From IMG/VR virus record IMGVR_UViG_3300032665_000171, positions 1 to 25,947 of that record: 25,947 nt of DNA; one strand, given 5' to 3'. This document shows positions 12,201-18,575 of the stretch, piece by piece. This stretch comes from a virus. Each line of letters begins with the position of its first letter. Within the stretch, counting starts at the first letter, position 1. Both the position numbers and the translations under genes were made by a program. Below the pieces are notes generated by a model that was not told the origin of the DNA, did not search any database, and was given only the letters and a program-made list of their open reading frames with translations.

Positions 12201-12219
12201 GACGTGTTGTTTGTGCCAT
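9205..12219 (-). CDS. 6: Baseplate wedge subunit gp6, enlarged
   Basis: gp6 forms the inner ring of the T4 baseplate wedge and drives the change in baseplate shape at infection. The N-terminus is diagnostic: SYDFETLRNSMINYLQTYYP near residues 29-48, then ESSEYLALIDMIAFLGQS and FRTDLNARENFIDTAQRRDS, a run strongly conserved in T4-like gp6. The C-terminal third (FQVVINPAVSITPNEVKSQV onward, then IANWDFGDTFYFSELAAYLH) fits the J-like baseplate fold. At 1004 aa it is much longer than T4 gp6 (660 aa), and the extra length lies in a Ser/Thr/Asn-rich beta-type middle. It follows gp25 after a 49-bp gap that carries a late-promoter-like box. The Shine-Dalgarno is TAGGTAA, ending 8 bases before ATG. 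Its TAA overlaps the ATG of the giant downstream gene, so coupled translation is likely. Confidence 0.93.
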   Translation of the reverse strand: MAQTTRQTNLLVNQDWTKVYQSFTNADFTSYDFETLRNSMINYLQTYYPETFNDFLESSEYLALIDMIAFLGQSLSFRTDLNARENFIDTAQRRDSILKLARMLSYNPTRTQSASGLIKFNSISTTENITDSNGNSLANTTIYWNDLTNTNWLEQFTTILNATLVTNQAIGKPGNTQAINGVQTSEYTISLNRNTLPLAPFSVNIQNTKVNFEAVSASTLGQSYIYERDPTNLGQFNILYQNDNNGNNSNNTGFFLYFKQGSMQATNFKIQNAIPNNFVTVATNNINNSDGWLYSLNVNNVPQTLWTQVPALPGINVVFNQSTNKNLYQVNTLNNDQVSLVFGDGSFANIPQGAFNFYFRTSNGLSYTITPDDLSNVVVAIPYVDAHGNGQTLTVVASLQYTVTNATATQSLQSIKTYAPQNYYTQNRMITGEDYNIFPLTNFTSIQKIKAVNRTSSGVSLYLDTLDTTGSFSSTNIFADDGILYANAITGSETFSFLTTNDIYSAIYNDVIPVLSSTGMTNYYYANYPRYAPTHSNVTFVQTGNTTSSSYGNLTYNGNVINVGNVASGNLKYVTTGSSVKFLTNANSNATSFYSSVTNVVGNSQTYFGMVVPTGSIVSSIIPPIKNDLTGSVITTIATQIQSMVNFGLYFDQVNQVWANIPPSQIGSSTNWLLKFTYNAGLYNIQYKTLQYSFASASETNFYFDPTVKVYDSTIGAPVADLIKILKINSHPGNSTPLGTDIIWDIYDVITANDGYVSRNEILVSFPQTQMTGTPDNPDLYTTVANTATSRSSLYFQYKHNSPNRNRVDPTPVNLIDLYVLTADYTTSYMNWIQDLTGTLVEPVAPTSSSLEIAYSKLDNFKTVSDSLIYNPAKFKPLFGSKADPSLRARFQVVINPAVSITPNEVKSQVIAAINAYFNIANWDFGDTFYFSELAAYLHTSLVPTIASVLIVPADDNLVFGNYFQINAEPWEIITSAATVNDVDIISAVTAAQLNLGNTIVGTY

Positions 12220-12241
12220 ATTAATGTTTACCTATATTGTA

Positions 12242-12249
12242 TATTTATC
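12242..12249 (-). promoter_or_regulatory. Late-promoter-like box GATAAATA upstream of gp6
   Basis: On the minus strand the sequence GCCGATAAATATAC ends 22 bases before the gp6 ATG. GATAAATA differs from the T4 late box TATAAATA at one position. T4-type late promoters have only this -10 element and are read by gp55-loaded RNA polymerase, and a gp55 gene is in this window. The same 11-mer GCCGATAAATA occurs upstream of the tube-initiator gene at 18458. The assignment is inferred; no transcript data are available. Confidence 0.55.
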
Positions 12250-12268
12250 GGCAAAATAATATGGGCAG

Positions 12269-12646
12269 TTAATTCGTGGTCAAAGTTGATGCATTTTTAT
12301 TAAAGTTTAGCAGAATAGTGTCTGATTGATTTGACGGGATATACGATAGAGATATTTGAATTTGCAATCCATTGGTTTGCTGTGTAACATTTATACTAGA
12401 AACAGTTAATCTAGGATCATAACTAACAATTCGTTTGATATCCGACGTGATAATGTCTTGAGTTGTTTCGTTTAATGGCTCAAACAGCTGATCCCAGATG
12501 ATTGTGCCAAAATTTGGTTGCATTAGCTTAGATCCTTTACGGATATTAAAGTAATTCATTAAATCTTGTTTGGCCAGTGCATAGTCCGTTAGGCTATAAC
12601 GTTTTTTGTTAACTAAGGTGCTAAATCCGCGATATACTATTGCCAT
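12269..12646 (-). CDS. 25: Baseplate wedge subunit gp25
   Basis: This 125-aa protein matches the size of T4 gp25 (132 aa), the small wedge protein that nucleates the sheath. It shares its fold with TssE of type VI secretion. Visible signatures are an N-terminal segment with Y-x-L-T-D, the MNYFNIRKGSKLMQPNFGT..WDQLFEPLN block at residues 30-58, and DPR at 77-79, corresponding to the EPR/DPR motif that binds the gp6 core bundle. It starts 8 bases after the stop of the lysozyme-like gene. The Shine-Dalgarno GTAGGTAA lies over that stop codon, which suggests coupling. The order lysozyme-gp25-gp6 fits a T4-like baseplate cluster. Confidence 0.93.
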   Translation of the reverse strand: MAIVYRGFSTLVNKKRYSLTDYALAKQDLMNYFNIRKGSKLMQPNFGTIIWDQLFEPLNETTQDIITSDIKRIVSYDPRLTVSSINVTQQTNGLQIQISLSYIPSNQSDTILLNFNKNASTLTTN

Positions 12647-12654
12647 ATTAATAT

Positions 12655-13305
12655 TTACCTACTTAAAACTGTCACAGCATAACGGCCTGCATTAAAGACA
12701 TTTGTACCGGCGCCAGTATTATTGTAGCGCCATGCCCATGCACCTGTTCCGCTTGTTCGTGATCCAGTGCCAAGTATCCAACATACGTAAAGCATGCCAG
12801 CTACTACATCAGCAGTATCATCATGTGTTATTGCTCCCACGTGTGTAGCAGAAACATATAAATCATTTAGATACTGGTATGCTAAATGATCTTGTGCCAC
12901 AGTGGTTGTTAAGAATCCGTTTAGACTAGTAATATTATAAAAATAGTTTTCGTAAACATTTAATCCTTTGTTTACATACGTTGGGCGCCAGCAATGACGA
13001 TAGTTTACGCAATCAGTGCCATATGCGGCATTGGATCCAAATGCAATCAGTCCGTATGATTCTAATAGAGCTGGTGTAAATTGATAACGACCAAGTGCGT
13101 TGCCTGCGCCAATTAAATTATAATTCCAGTTACTTTGACTGTACCCAATTTGTGCTTGTAAATTTTGTATCTGTGTAGGTGTTAGAATACCAATGGTAGC
13201 CCAACTTGGTGCTGCAGAGGTAGTGGCGGCCGCAATACCAAGTAAACTGGTTGGTAGTGCATTAACAATTGGTTGCCCAAGAGAAGCGGCTATTCCTGCA
13301 TCCAT
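12655..13305 (-). CDS. Putative tail lysozyme/transglycosylase-like protein (stand-alone)
   Basis: I place the start at ATG 13305 (216 aa). It forms TAATG with the gp5 stop and has GGAAAAG just upstream. An upstream in-frame ATG at 13344 would add 13 residues inside gp5 and has no such support. The core GAGNALGRYQFTPALLESYG near residues 68-87 resembles the G(K/R)YQF motif of lysozyme-like murein hydrolases found in phage tails and VgrG spikes. The C-terminal GMLYVCWILGTG...FNAGRYAV fits the end of that fold. In T4 the lysozyme is a domain inside gp5; here it would be a separate subunit directly after the OB/beta-helix spike gene. The residue where I expect the catalytic Glu (E-S before the YQF motif) reads Gln57-Ser58, so activity is uncertain. 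Confidence 0.62.
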   Translation of the reverse strand: MDAGIAASLGQPIVNALPTSLLGIAAATTSAAPSWATIGILTPTQIQNLQAQIGYSQSNWNYNLIGAGNALGRYQFTPALLESYGLIAFGSNAAYGTDCVNYRHCWRPTYVNKGLNVYENYFYNITSLNGFLTTTVAQDHLAYQYLNDLYVSATHVGAITHDDTADVVAGMLYVCWILGTGSRTSGTGAWAWRYNNTGAGTNVFNAGRYAVTVLSR

Positions 13306-14711
13306 TATCTTTTCCAAGGTTCGTGTGCCGGAGCAATGGTACAAATACTACTGATTGATCCCGACGCTGTCCAGTTTGTGCCATTAAACGAAACATCTGG
13401 TAAGCTATTCATAGTTGGCATGGTAGCAGATGGGGGATTGCCTGACCCGCCGCCCAGGTTAATTGATTGGCCGGCTATGGTAGCAGGACCATTGGAGCTC
13501 ATACTTAGTCCGCCACCGCTTAATAAACTTGCGCCGCCGCCACCAAACAGTTTTATTTGTCCGTTTGTACCTGCAGTCAACGAGCTCAATGCTTGAATAT
13601 CAATAGTTTGCGGACTACTGATTTTAACACCCTTTGCACCACTAATGTTTACAGTATCATTGCTGTTGATGTTTAATGCTGCATCACTATGTAAATTTAA
13701 ATCGCCTTTTGTTCTGACATTAAAACCTGTATCTGCAAATATGTTGATTTGTCCGTTGGATCCAAACTCTATCCATTGATTACCACTGGCACTAGCTATG
13801 TAAAAAATACCTTCTGTGTCATTCATTAAAATCTGATGACCACCACTTGATCGTAATCTGATTAATCTGTCTACTCCAGAAACATCACCGTCATCCATTA
13901 CAAAACTATGGCCGCCCTGACGTGCTATAACTGCTTGTTTTGCATTTTCGCCAGGCGCAGCACTAACCTGCGGATTGTTCCCGGTCATTGAACGCCCAGG
14001 AGTACTAATACCGTATACATTACTAGGCGATTCACGTAAACTACTAGAACTAATTGCACCGCGTACTAAGTCTTGATCTAATCCCTGTCCAACTAAAATA
14101 ATATTTTGGTACTCATGTACATAGCGCGGTGTGCTTGTAATTCCATCTGGAGTAAAACTAGATGAATCACCAGTGTATGCTTCTACTACCGGACTAACAC
14201 TCTTACTGTTAAGTGCAGGAGTTAGTGTGTCTGCTGGATTTGGCGGTAGTGTTTTACTTTTGTCTGAACTGATATTACGAGCTAACCCGGGAACCATATG
14301 GTGGCTCATACTATCATAGATACATCCAATCCAATAGCCACGCTTTCTATCCCCTGCAGCAAATACCACTAAAACTTTATTACCAATGTCGGGAGGTACC
14401 ATCCACATGCCATAACTCTGACCTGTGATAAATTGTGCGTCGGGTGCTGTGTCACTTGAATCTTGCGAGTCTGTGTTATAGGTTGTTCCATAGTATGGAC
14501 TACAATAGCTTACAGGAATTTGATTGTTTGGGTCTGTTTTTTCTCCACCAAAGTCCGGAATGTACACCATTAACTGGCCCATACGTGTACCAACCACGTG
14601 AGAAACTACAACCGCTTCATAGGGGCCAGAGTCTACTGTGGATTCTGTGTTTTTACTATCCGCTTTACTAGCTGGATCTGCGCCCGAGCGTCTAAATTGA
14701 CCTGTTGCCAT
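13305..14711 (-). CDS. 5: Baseplate hub/central spike protein gp5-like (OB fold plus beta-helix)
   Basis: The 468-aa protein has two parts. Residues about 31-145 form an OB-type domain (YEAVVVSHVVGTRMGQLMVY, then YGMWMVPPDIGNKVLVVFAAGDRKRGYWIG near 100-129), as in T4 gp5 and VgrG-type spikes. From about residue 266 to 435 there are short repeated beta strands (RLIRLRSSGGHQILMNDTEG, INIFADTGFNVRTKGDLNLH, ALNINSNDTVNISG), typical of the triple-stranded beta-helix needle. T4 gp5 carries a lysozyme domain between these parts; it is absent here and the next gene may supply it. A good Shine-Dalgarno (AAAGGAAA) precedes the ATG, 16 bases after the upstream stop. The protein should sit at the tip of the tail tube and puncture the outer membrane. 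Confidence 0.85.
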   Translation of the reverse strand: MATGQFRRSGADPASKADSKNTESTVDSGPYEAVVVSHVVGTRMGQLMVYIPDFGGEKTDPNNQIPVSYCSPYYGTTYNTDSQDSSDTAPDAQFITGQSYGMWMVPPDIGNKVLVVFAAGDRKRGYWIGCIYDSMSHHMVPGLARNISSDKSKTLPPNPADTLTPALNSKSVSPVVEAYTGDSSSFTPDGITSTPRYVHEYQNIILVGQGLDQDLVRGAISSSSLRESPSNVYGISTPGRSMTGNNPQVSAAPGENAKQAVIARQGGHSFVMDDGDVSGVDRLIRLRSSGGHQILMNDTEGIFYIASASGNQWIEFGSNGQINIFADTGFNVRTKGDLNLHSDAALNINSNDTVNISGAKGVKISSPQTIDIQALSSLTAGTNGQIKLFGGGGASLLSGGGLSMSSNGPATIAGQSINLGGGSGNPPSATMPTMNSLPDVSFNGTNWTASGSISSICTIAPAHEPWKR

Positions 14712-14727
14712 TTATTGAATTTTTCCT

Positions 14728-17148
14728 TTAACCTTCGCCCCATCTAGTGGCGTCGTATGCTGAATCTACTGCGCCAGATGAGTTAAGTGTTGCTTGTCCG
14801 TTGTTGCCTGTTGCTGAATTATATAAATCGCTTGCTGCTGTAGCAACTGCGCCTAGTCCAGTATTTACTAGTCCGCCCAATGTTTGCACCGCACTATTGA
14901 CTAGGCCTTGTGCTAGTTGACTTGTACCAACTGCGCCACGTCCAGTATTTGGAGCTCCGCCGGCAGCAACAAGTGCATCGTTTGATAATCGTATCATACT
15001 TAATACTTGTGTAAATGTGCCGCCAGTGAACGTGTTTTTAATTGTTTTTATAATATACTGCCCGCTGAACAAACTAGGTACTGTACCAATTGTTGGTGTC
15101 ATTAATCCTTTGTTGGTCTGATCTATATCTATATCCACTGGTGTATTAATTGTAACAGATGCAATTAAGTCACCATTGTCCATTTTAATATGTCCATATT
15201 GTTGTGCAAAATCTGATTGAGATATTTCTGCCAACCAGTTAGTACTTGTTGTTGGGCTTGGACTATATAGCCAATCGTCCTGTTTAAGTAGCGTAGGATC
15301 ACCAACAATAGTTAACTCGAGATTCTGCATATCGCCCTGTAATTCACTATATACACTTCTCATCAAGTTCGCTGTTGTTTGTGCAGCCGGATTAGCAATA
15401 ATGTTCATACCAGTATTATCGCGTTGATCGTTTACAATATTTTTGTATCGCAATGGTGTGAGATTTTGTATTGATCCAAAGTTTGGAATCAAATTTAATG
15501 CTCCCATCAGTGCAGAACTTAACGATATTGCGGGCCCACTAGCTAATACAGTATCTAGCCCAGTACTGGCAGTAGGTTGCGTTGCAGCAACAGATGAAGT
15601 ATACGCATTTACCGCTGTAAAGAATGTTGCGTCAAAGTGAATATTGAGATCTAGGATATCAATGTTGTGTCCAGTGTATATATAGCTGTATGCTTTTGAC
15701 GTATATGGTCTACTGTCTGTCAATAATGGTGCTGCTGGATGCTTTGCGTCGTATACACTATATTGGTGTATGTTGTAGGTGTATACCTTGGGATATATGT
15801 TTCTGATAGAATCAAATACTCCATTGGTTGTTACCCCAGCAGCACTTGTTCCTGCATAGGTAGTCTGAACTACCGTTTTATAAGTGTTTAGTACTTGCGT
15901 CATTGACGTTTGTACTTGGTCTGGTGTTGAGCTTTGTAAATCTAATCCAAGCTGTCCTATCAGGTAGTCTGATTGTATTAATACTTTATTAATAATTTCC
16001 TGTATTGACGTACCCGATGCAATACTAAAGTTTCCAGTTGACAAGTCAATTGAACTAGCGTTTGGGTTGGCCTGGCTCAGGCTCATTTGTTTGTCATAAA
16101 CAATTTTACTAGAGGCAATAGACGAGTCTATGTCAAATTTATAACTGTGAGCAGATTCAGCTTTTTTATCAGTTACTTCTTGTTGTAAAAATTTATTCAA
16201 TTGACTAGTAAATGAATTAGGTAATGTTGCATCAAAAAATTCACCTACTGTTTTTGCGATTACTGTTATATTTTTGGGAATCTTAGCAACTTCGTCTGCG
16301 TGTGCTTCGTGTCCTGCGGCAGTAAATGCAAGTGCGTATTCGGCGCCGCGGTTAGATACTTGTATTTTAAATTCTCGAATATTAATCGGAAAACGTTTTC
16401 TGTATATGCTGGTTTGGCTTGCAGGTACTTGATTCCCTGCATCGTCGTATCCAACAAAATCTATTTGCAACATATAAGGTTGCTGAAGATAATTTGATTT
16501 GCCTGAAGGGTTTAGTACTGTGTCTGCTTTTACTAGCGTGTCTAATAAAGTAACGCCATACGGTTCTGCTATAGTTAATGTACCGTCTGTCATGTTGCTA
16601 CTTTTACTAGTAGAGTTTAGTCCTACTACAGTATTAAAATCTATTGTTTGAATATTATAGTTTAGGCCCCGTTGCGTTGGCAATCTACGGTCTGGGTATA
16701 GTCCACTGTCTTCAGCAATTACATAACTATTTAATAACGGTGTAGTTGTACCTGTACCAGCATCGCCGCTATCAATTAATGCATTGTAATCATTGATGTC
16801 TAACCACCATAAACTTGTTGCATAGGTCCAACTAGCATATTGATGCATTGGATTTGGAATCGCAGATCCTGCCACTGGAGCTTTGATAACGCTACCAAGA
16901 AGTCCTGCCAATGCTCCACTGAGTGCACCGTTTAATCCGCCGCTTAGGCCACCAGACAATGCCCCGCTTAACGCACCTGCTAATGCGCCGCCAATTGGTC
17001 CAGACACCGATCCAGCCAATGCAGTAACTCCGCTGGATAATGCTGAATTTGCTGCACCAGCGATAGGCGCTGTTACACCTGCGGCCACAACACCAGTTAA
17101 ATCTTGATTAACTTGGTCAGCTGAAAAAATTGGGGTTGGATCTGCCAT
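14728..17148 (-). CDS. Putative baseplate hub structural protein with glycine-zipper N-terminus
   Basis: The 806-aa product lies between gp53-like and gp5-like genes, where a hub subunit (gp27-type) is expected. Residues about 165-290 contain patterns seen in hub proteins of T4-like marine phages (YMLQIDFVGYDDAGNQ, FPINIREFKIQVSNRGAEYA, then IPKNITVIAKTVGEFFD). A later part (GDPTLLKQDDWLYSP, GQYIIKTIKNTFTGGTFTQVL) resembles the distal domain of such hubs. The first 100 residues are unusual: Gly/Ala/Ser/Leu-rich with a Gly every fourth residue from 50 to 82. The C-terminus is again Ala/Gly-rich. The Shine-Dalgarno TTAGGA lies inside the end of the upstream gene and the start is 3 bases after that stop. 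A hub role is inferred from position and motif style; exact equivalence to gp27 is not established. Confidence 0.65.
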   Translation of the reverse strand: MADPTPIFSADQVNQDLTGVVAAGVTAPIAGAANSALSSGVTALAGSVSGPIGGALAGALSGALSGGLSGGLNGALSGALAGLLGSVIKAPVAGSAIPNPMHQYASWTYATSLWWLDINDYNALIDSGDAGTGTTTPLLNSYVIAEDSGLYPDRRLPTQRGLNYNIQTIDFNTVVGLNSTSKSSNMTDGTLTIAEPYGVTLLDTLVKADTVLNPSGKSNYLQQPYMLQIDFVGYDDAGNQVPASQTSIYRKRFPINIREFKIQVSNRGAEYALAFTAAGHEAHADEVAKIPKNITVIAKTVGEFFDATLPNSFTSQLNKFLQQEVTDKKAESAHSYKFDIDSSIASSKIVYDKQMSLSQANPNASSIDLSTGNFSIASGTSIQEIINKVLIQSDYLIGQLGLDLQSSTPDQVQTSMTQVLNTYKTVVQTTYAGTSAAGVTTNGVFDSIRNIYPKVYTYNIHQYSVYDAKHPAAPLLTDSRPYTSKAYSYIYTGHNIDILDLNIHFDATFFTAVNAYTSSVAATQPTASTGLDTVLASGPAISLSSALMGALNLIPNFGSIQNLTPLRYKNIVNDQRDNTGMNIIANPAAQTTANLMRSVYSELQGDMQNLELTIVGDPTLLKQDDWLYSPSPTTSTNWLAEISQSDFAQQYGHIKMDNGDLIASVTINTPVDIDIDQTNKGLMTPTIGTVPSLFSGQYIIKTIKNTFTGGTFTQVLSMIRLSNDALVAAGGAPNTGRGAVGTSQLAQGLVNSAVQTLGGLVNTGLGAVATAASDLYNSATGNNGQATLNSSGAVDSAYDATRWGEG
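16894..17001 (-). repeat. Coding glycine-zipper repeat (GxxxG x8)
   Basis: Within the hub gene, codons 50-85 encode a tetrad repeat of the form G-(A/G)-L-(S/A). Gly occurs at 50, 54, 58, 62, 66, 70, 74, 78 and 82, and Leu at 56, 60, 64, 68, 72, 76, 80 and 84. The DNA shows a matching degenerate 12-base period. Such heptad-free GxxxG runs pack as close helices and are common in membrane-inserting segments. The role in a hub protein is unknown. Confidence 0.85.
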
Positions 17149-17151
17149 TGG

Positions 17152-17451
17152 TTACAATCCTAAGGTTGCTTTTACCACTGACATTGATGGAACATATATA
17201 ATAGTTGGTGCCACAAAATCAAATAACGGATCTACCAGTGTATTTGGGTTGCGTACTGCAAATAACCACCACAGATTACTATCTTGGTACATATCGTATG
17301 CTAACAAATCCGGACGTAGATTGTACGGTGGGTCAATTTGATATAGCGCATCGCTTACGTCCGATGGGAATACAATTCCTTTCCAAATGTCAAGGAACGG
17401 TCCCCATACAGGGGTATTACGATAAGGACTAGTTGTTGCGTATGTTGCCAT
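17152..17451 (-). CDS. 53: Baseplate wedge protein gp53-like, short form
   Basis: The 99-aa protein carries the gp53-type core: RPDLLAYDMYQDSNLWWLFAVRNPN at residues 46-70, then DPLFDF and IIYVPS. The pattern (a site where a tyrosine-rich strand meets LWW, followed by N..DP.. and I.VPS) is shared by gp53 and LysM-like tail proteins. In T4, gp53 clamps the inner baseplate and is 196 aa; this version keeps only the LysM-like core. Its ATG overlaps the stop of the tube-initiator gene (TAATG) and a strong GGAGG sits about 8 bases upstream. The next gene starts 3 bases after its stop. Confidence 0.75.
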   Translation of the reverse strand: MATYATTSPYRNTPVWGPFLDIWKGIVFPSDVSDALYQIDPPYNLRPDLLAYDMYQDSNLWWLFAVRNPNTLVDPLFDFVAPTIIYVPSMSVVKATLGL

Positions 17452-18458
17452 TATAAGAATCCTCCAGGCCCAGCTACTCCGCCATTGCTGGCTTGTTGTG
17501 TAGCACCAAATGCACTTCCTGGGTTGCCCGAGCCTGCACTATTAATCAATGCACCTTTGGCAAAATCTTGTAAACTAAATCTCTGGCTCTGTGCCAGGCG
17601 ACTGTACACAGGTTGAACTGTTAATGTTATTGTGCTGGTTGTTGGTAATCTAGTACTATTCAATACAGGATTGGTTACAAAAGGATTATACGTTACGCCA
17701 GGTTCTGGAATATCCATATAATCGCTGTCAGTTGGCATAGCATGATTAAAACTTGTTACCACGCAAGGCACGTTGGGCAAGTAGTATTGACCATATCCGT
17801 TTAAGTATACAATCGGTGGCGGATTACCTGCTAGTGGATCTGCACCAAAGAACATTTTTGTCAATGATCTAAAAAAGTAAATTGTTGCCAATAAGTACTG
17901 ACCTTCATTTACGTTCTGTACTGTAAAGTCGCCTGTGATTGTAATTGGTTGCACTTCTGAGTTATCATAGAAGTACTGGGCATAGTTATTGTGTAGTAAT
18001 TTTTGTGCAGAATAGTTTGCTACGTGTGTAACTGAGATTGATGGGGTATATGGAAAAATTACACCAACACGGGTTTGTCCTGCTGGGCCAAATAAGCTGT
18101 TCATTCCCTGTGCCACTGCGCTGGTTACACCATTATTAGTTTCTGTGCGTAGCGGCGATAGTAAATTATTAGTTGGATCATTGTAGAAGTACTTGCTGTT
18201 TGGCGGAAGTGTAATACGCACACGCCAATCATAGTTTGCCTGCGGGTAGTTAACTACCACCTGTGGTCCTACTGTTCTGGAACCGCCGGGATTTGATGTA
18301 CTATATGCAAACATGTCATTGACATTTTGTCTACTGGCTGTAGGATTGTAACCAACTTGTCCCTCAACTGAATTAAGGACGCTTTGGCCAATCTGAGTTA
18401 GTAAACCCTGGCTTTGGTTTACTGCATTATTTAGAGGTTGGTTAGGTAGCACTGGCAT
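17451..18458 (-). CDS. Baseplate tail-tube initiator/cap protein (gp48/gp54-like)
   Basis: The 335-aa protein fits the size of T4 gp54 (320) and gp48 (364), related proteins that cap the baseplate and start the tail tube. Supporting segments: YDWRVRITLPPNSKYF near residues 75-90, VIFPYTPSISVTHVANY near 133-149, and GYGQYYLPNVPCVVTSFNHAMPTDSDYMDIP around 218-250, a hallmark near the tube-like fold. Only one member of the pair is in the window, so gp48 versus gp54 is not resolved. It is the first gene of the leftward block. A GATAAATA box ends only 5 bases before the ATG and no Shine-Dalgarno is visible. Either the transcript is leaderless or nearly so, or transcription starts further upstream. 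Confidence 0.78.
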   Translation of the reverse strand: MPVLPNQPLNNAVNQSQGLLTQIGQSVLNSVEGQVGYNPTASRQNVNDMFAYSTSNPGGSRTVGPQVVVNYPQANYDWRVRITLPPNSKYFYNDPTNNLLSPLRTETNNGVTSAVAQGMNSLFGPAGQTRVGVIFPYTPSISVTHVANYSAQKLLHNNYAQYFYDNSEVQPITITGDFTVQNVNEGQYLLATIYFFRSLTKMFFGADPLAGNPPPIVYLNGYGQYYLPNVPCVVTSFNHAMPTDSDYMDIPEPGVTYNPFVTNPVLNSTRLPTTSTITLTVQPVYSRLAQSQRFSLQDFAKGALINSAGSGNPGSAFGATQQASNGGVAGPGGFL

Positions 18459-18463
18459 ACAAG

Positions 18464-18471
18464 TATTTATC
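18464..18471 (-). promoter_or_regulatory. Late-promoter-like box GATAAATA upstream of the baseplate operon
   Basis: On the minus strand GCCGATAAATACTTGT precedes the ATG at 18458. The box differs by one base from the T4 late consensus TATAAATA and shares the 11-mer GCCGATAAATA with the element before gp6. It stands at the head of the leftward structural block. The 5-base distance to the ATG would put the transcript start at or next to the start codon. Confidence 0.55.
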
Positions 18472-18477
18472 GGCTGT

Positions 18478-18495
18478 ATAATATGCCCATATTAT
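18478..18495. promoter_or_regulatory. Perfect 8-bp inverted repeat in the divergent intergenic region
   Basis: ATAATATG-CC-CATATTAT is a perfect inverted repeat with a 2-base centre. It lies directly upstream of the late box at 18464-18471 and about 25 bp upstream of the rightward -35 element. Its left arm includes TATAAT (18477-18482). The position is suitable for an operator or an alternative -10; no binding protein is known. Confidence 0.4.
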
Positions 18496-18520
18496 GTTTA
18501 GGATACATTTCAAAATTAGG

Positions 18521-18550
18521 TTGACCTTTGGCAATTAAATATGTTAGTAT
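18521..18550 (+). promoter_or_regulatory. Sigma70-like promoter for the gp55 operon
   Basis: TTGACC (18521-18526), an 18-base spacer, and TAGTAT (18545-18550) make a reasonable host sigma70 promoter reading right. The gp55 Shine-Dalgarno AAAGGA at 18562-18567 follows, 8 bases before the ATG. This would give early or middle expression with host polymerase, before gp55-dependent late transcription of the opposite strand. Confidence 0.5.
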
Positions 18551-18575
18551 GTGCTAACTTTAAAGGAATCACCGG

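Noticed and set aside
13305-13344. Upstream ATG 13344 as the lysozyme-like start
   Set aside because: It would extend the protein 13 residues into gp5 without a Shine-Dalgarno; ATG 13305 has GGAAAAG and a TAATG junction.
13273-13596. Proline-rich plus-strand frame
   Set aside because: It is antisense to the Gly-rich beta-helix end of gp5; the proline runs are complements of glycine codons.
16883-17107. Pro/Ala-rich plus-strand frame
   Set aside because: It is the complement of the glycine-zipper repeat and not an independent gene.
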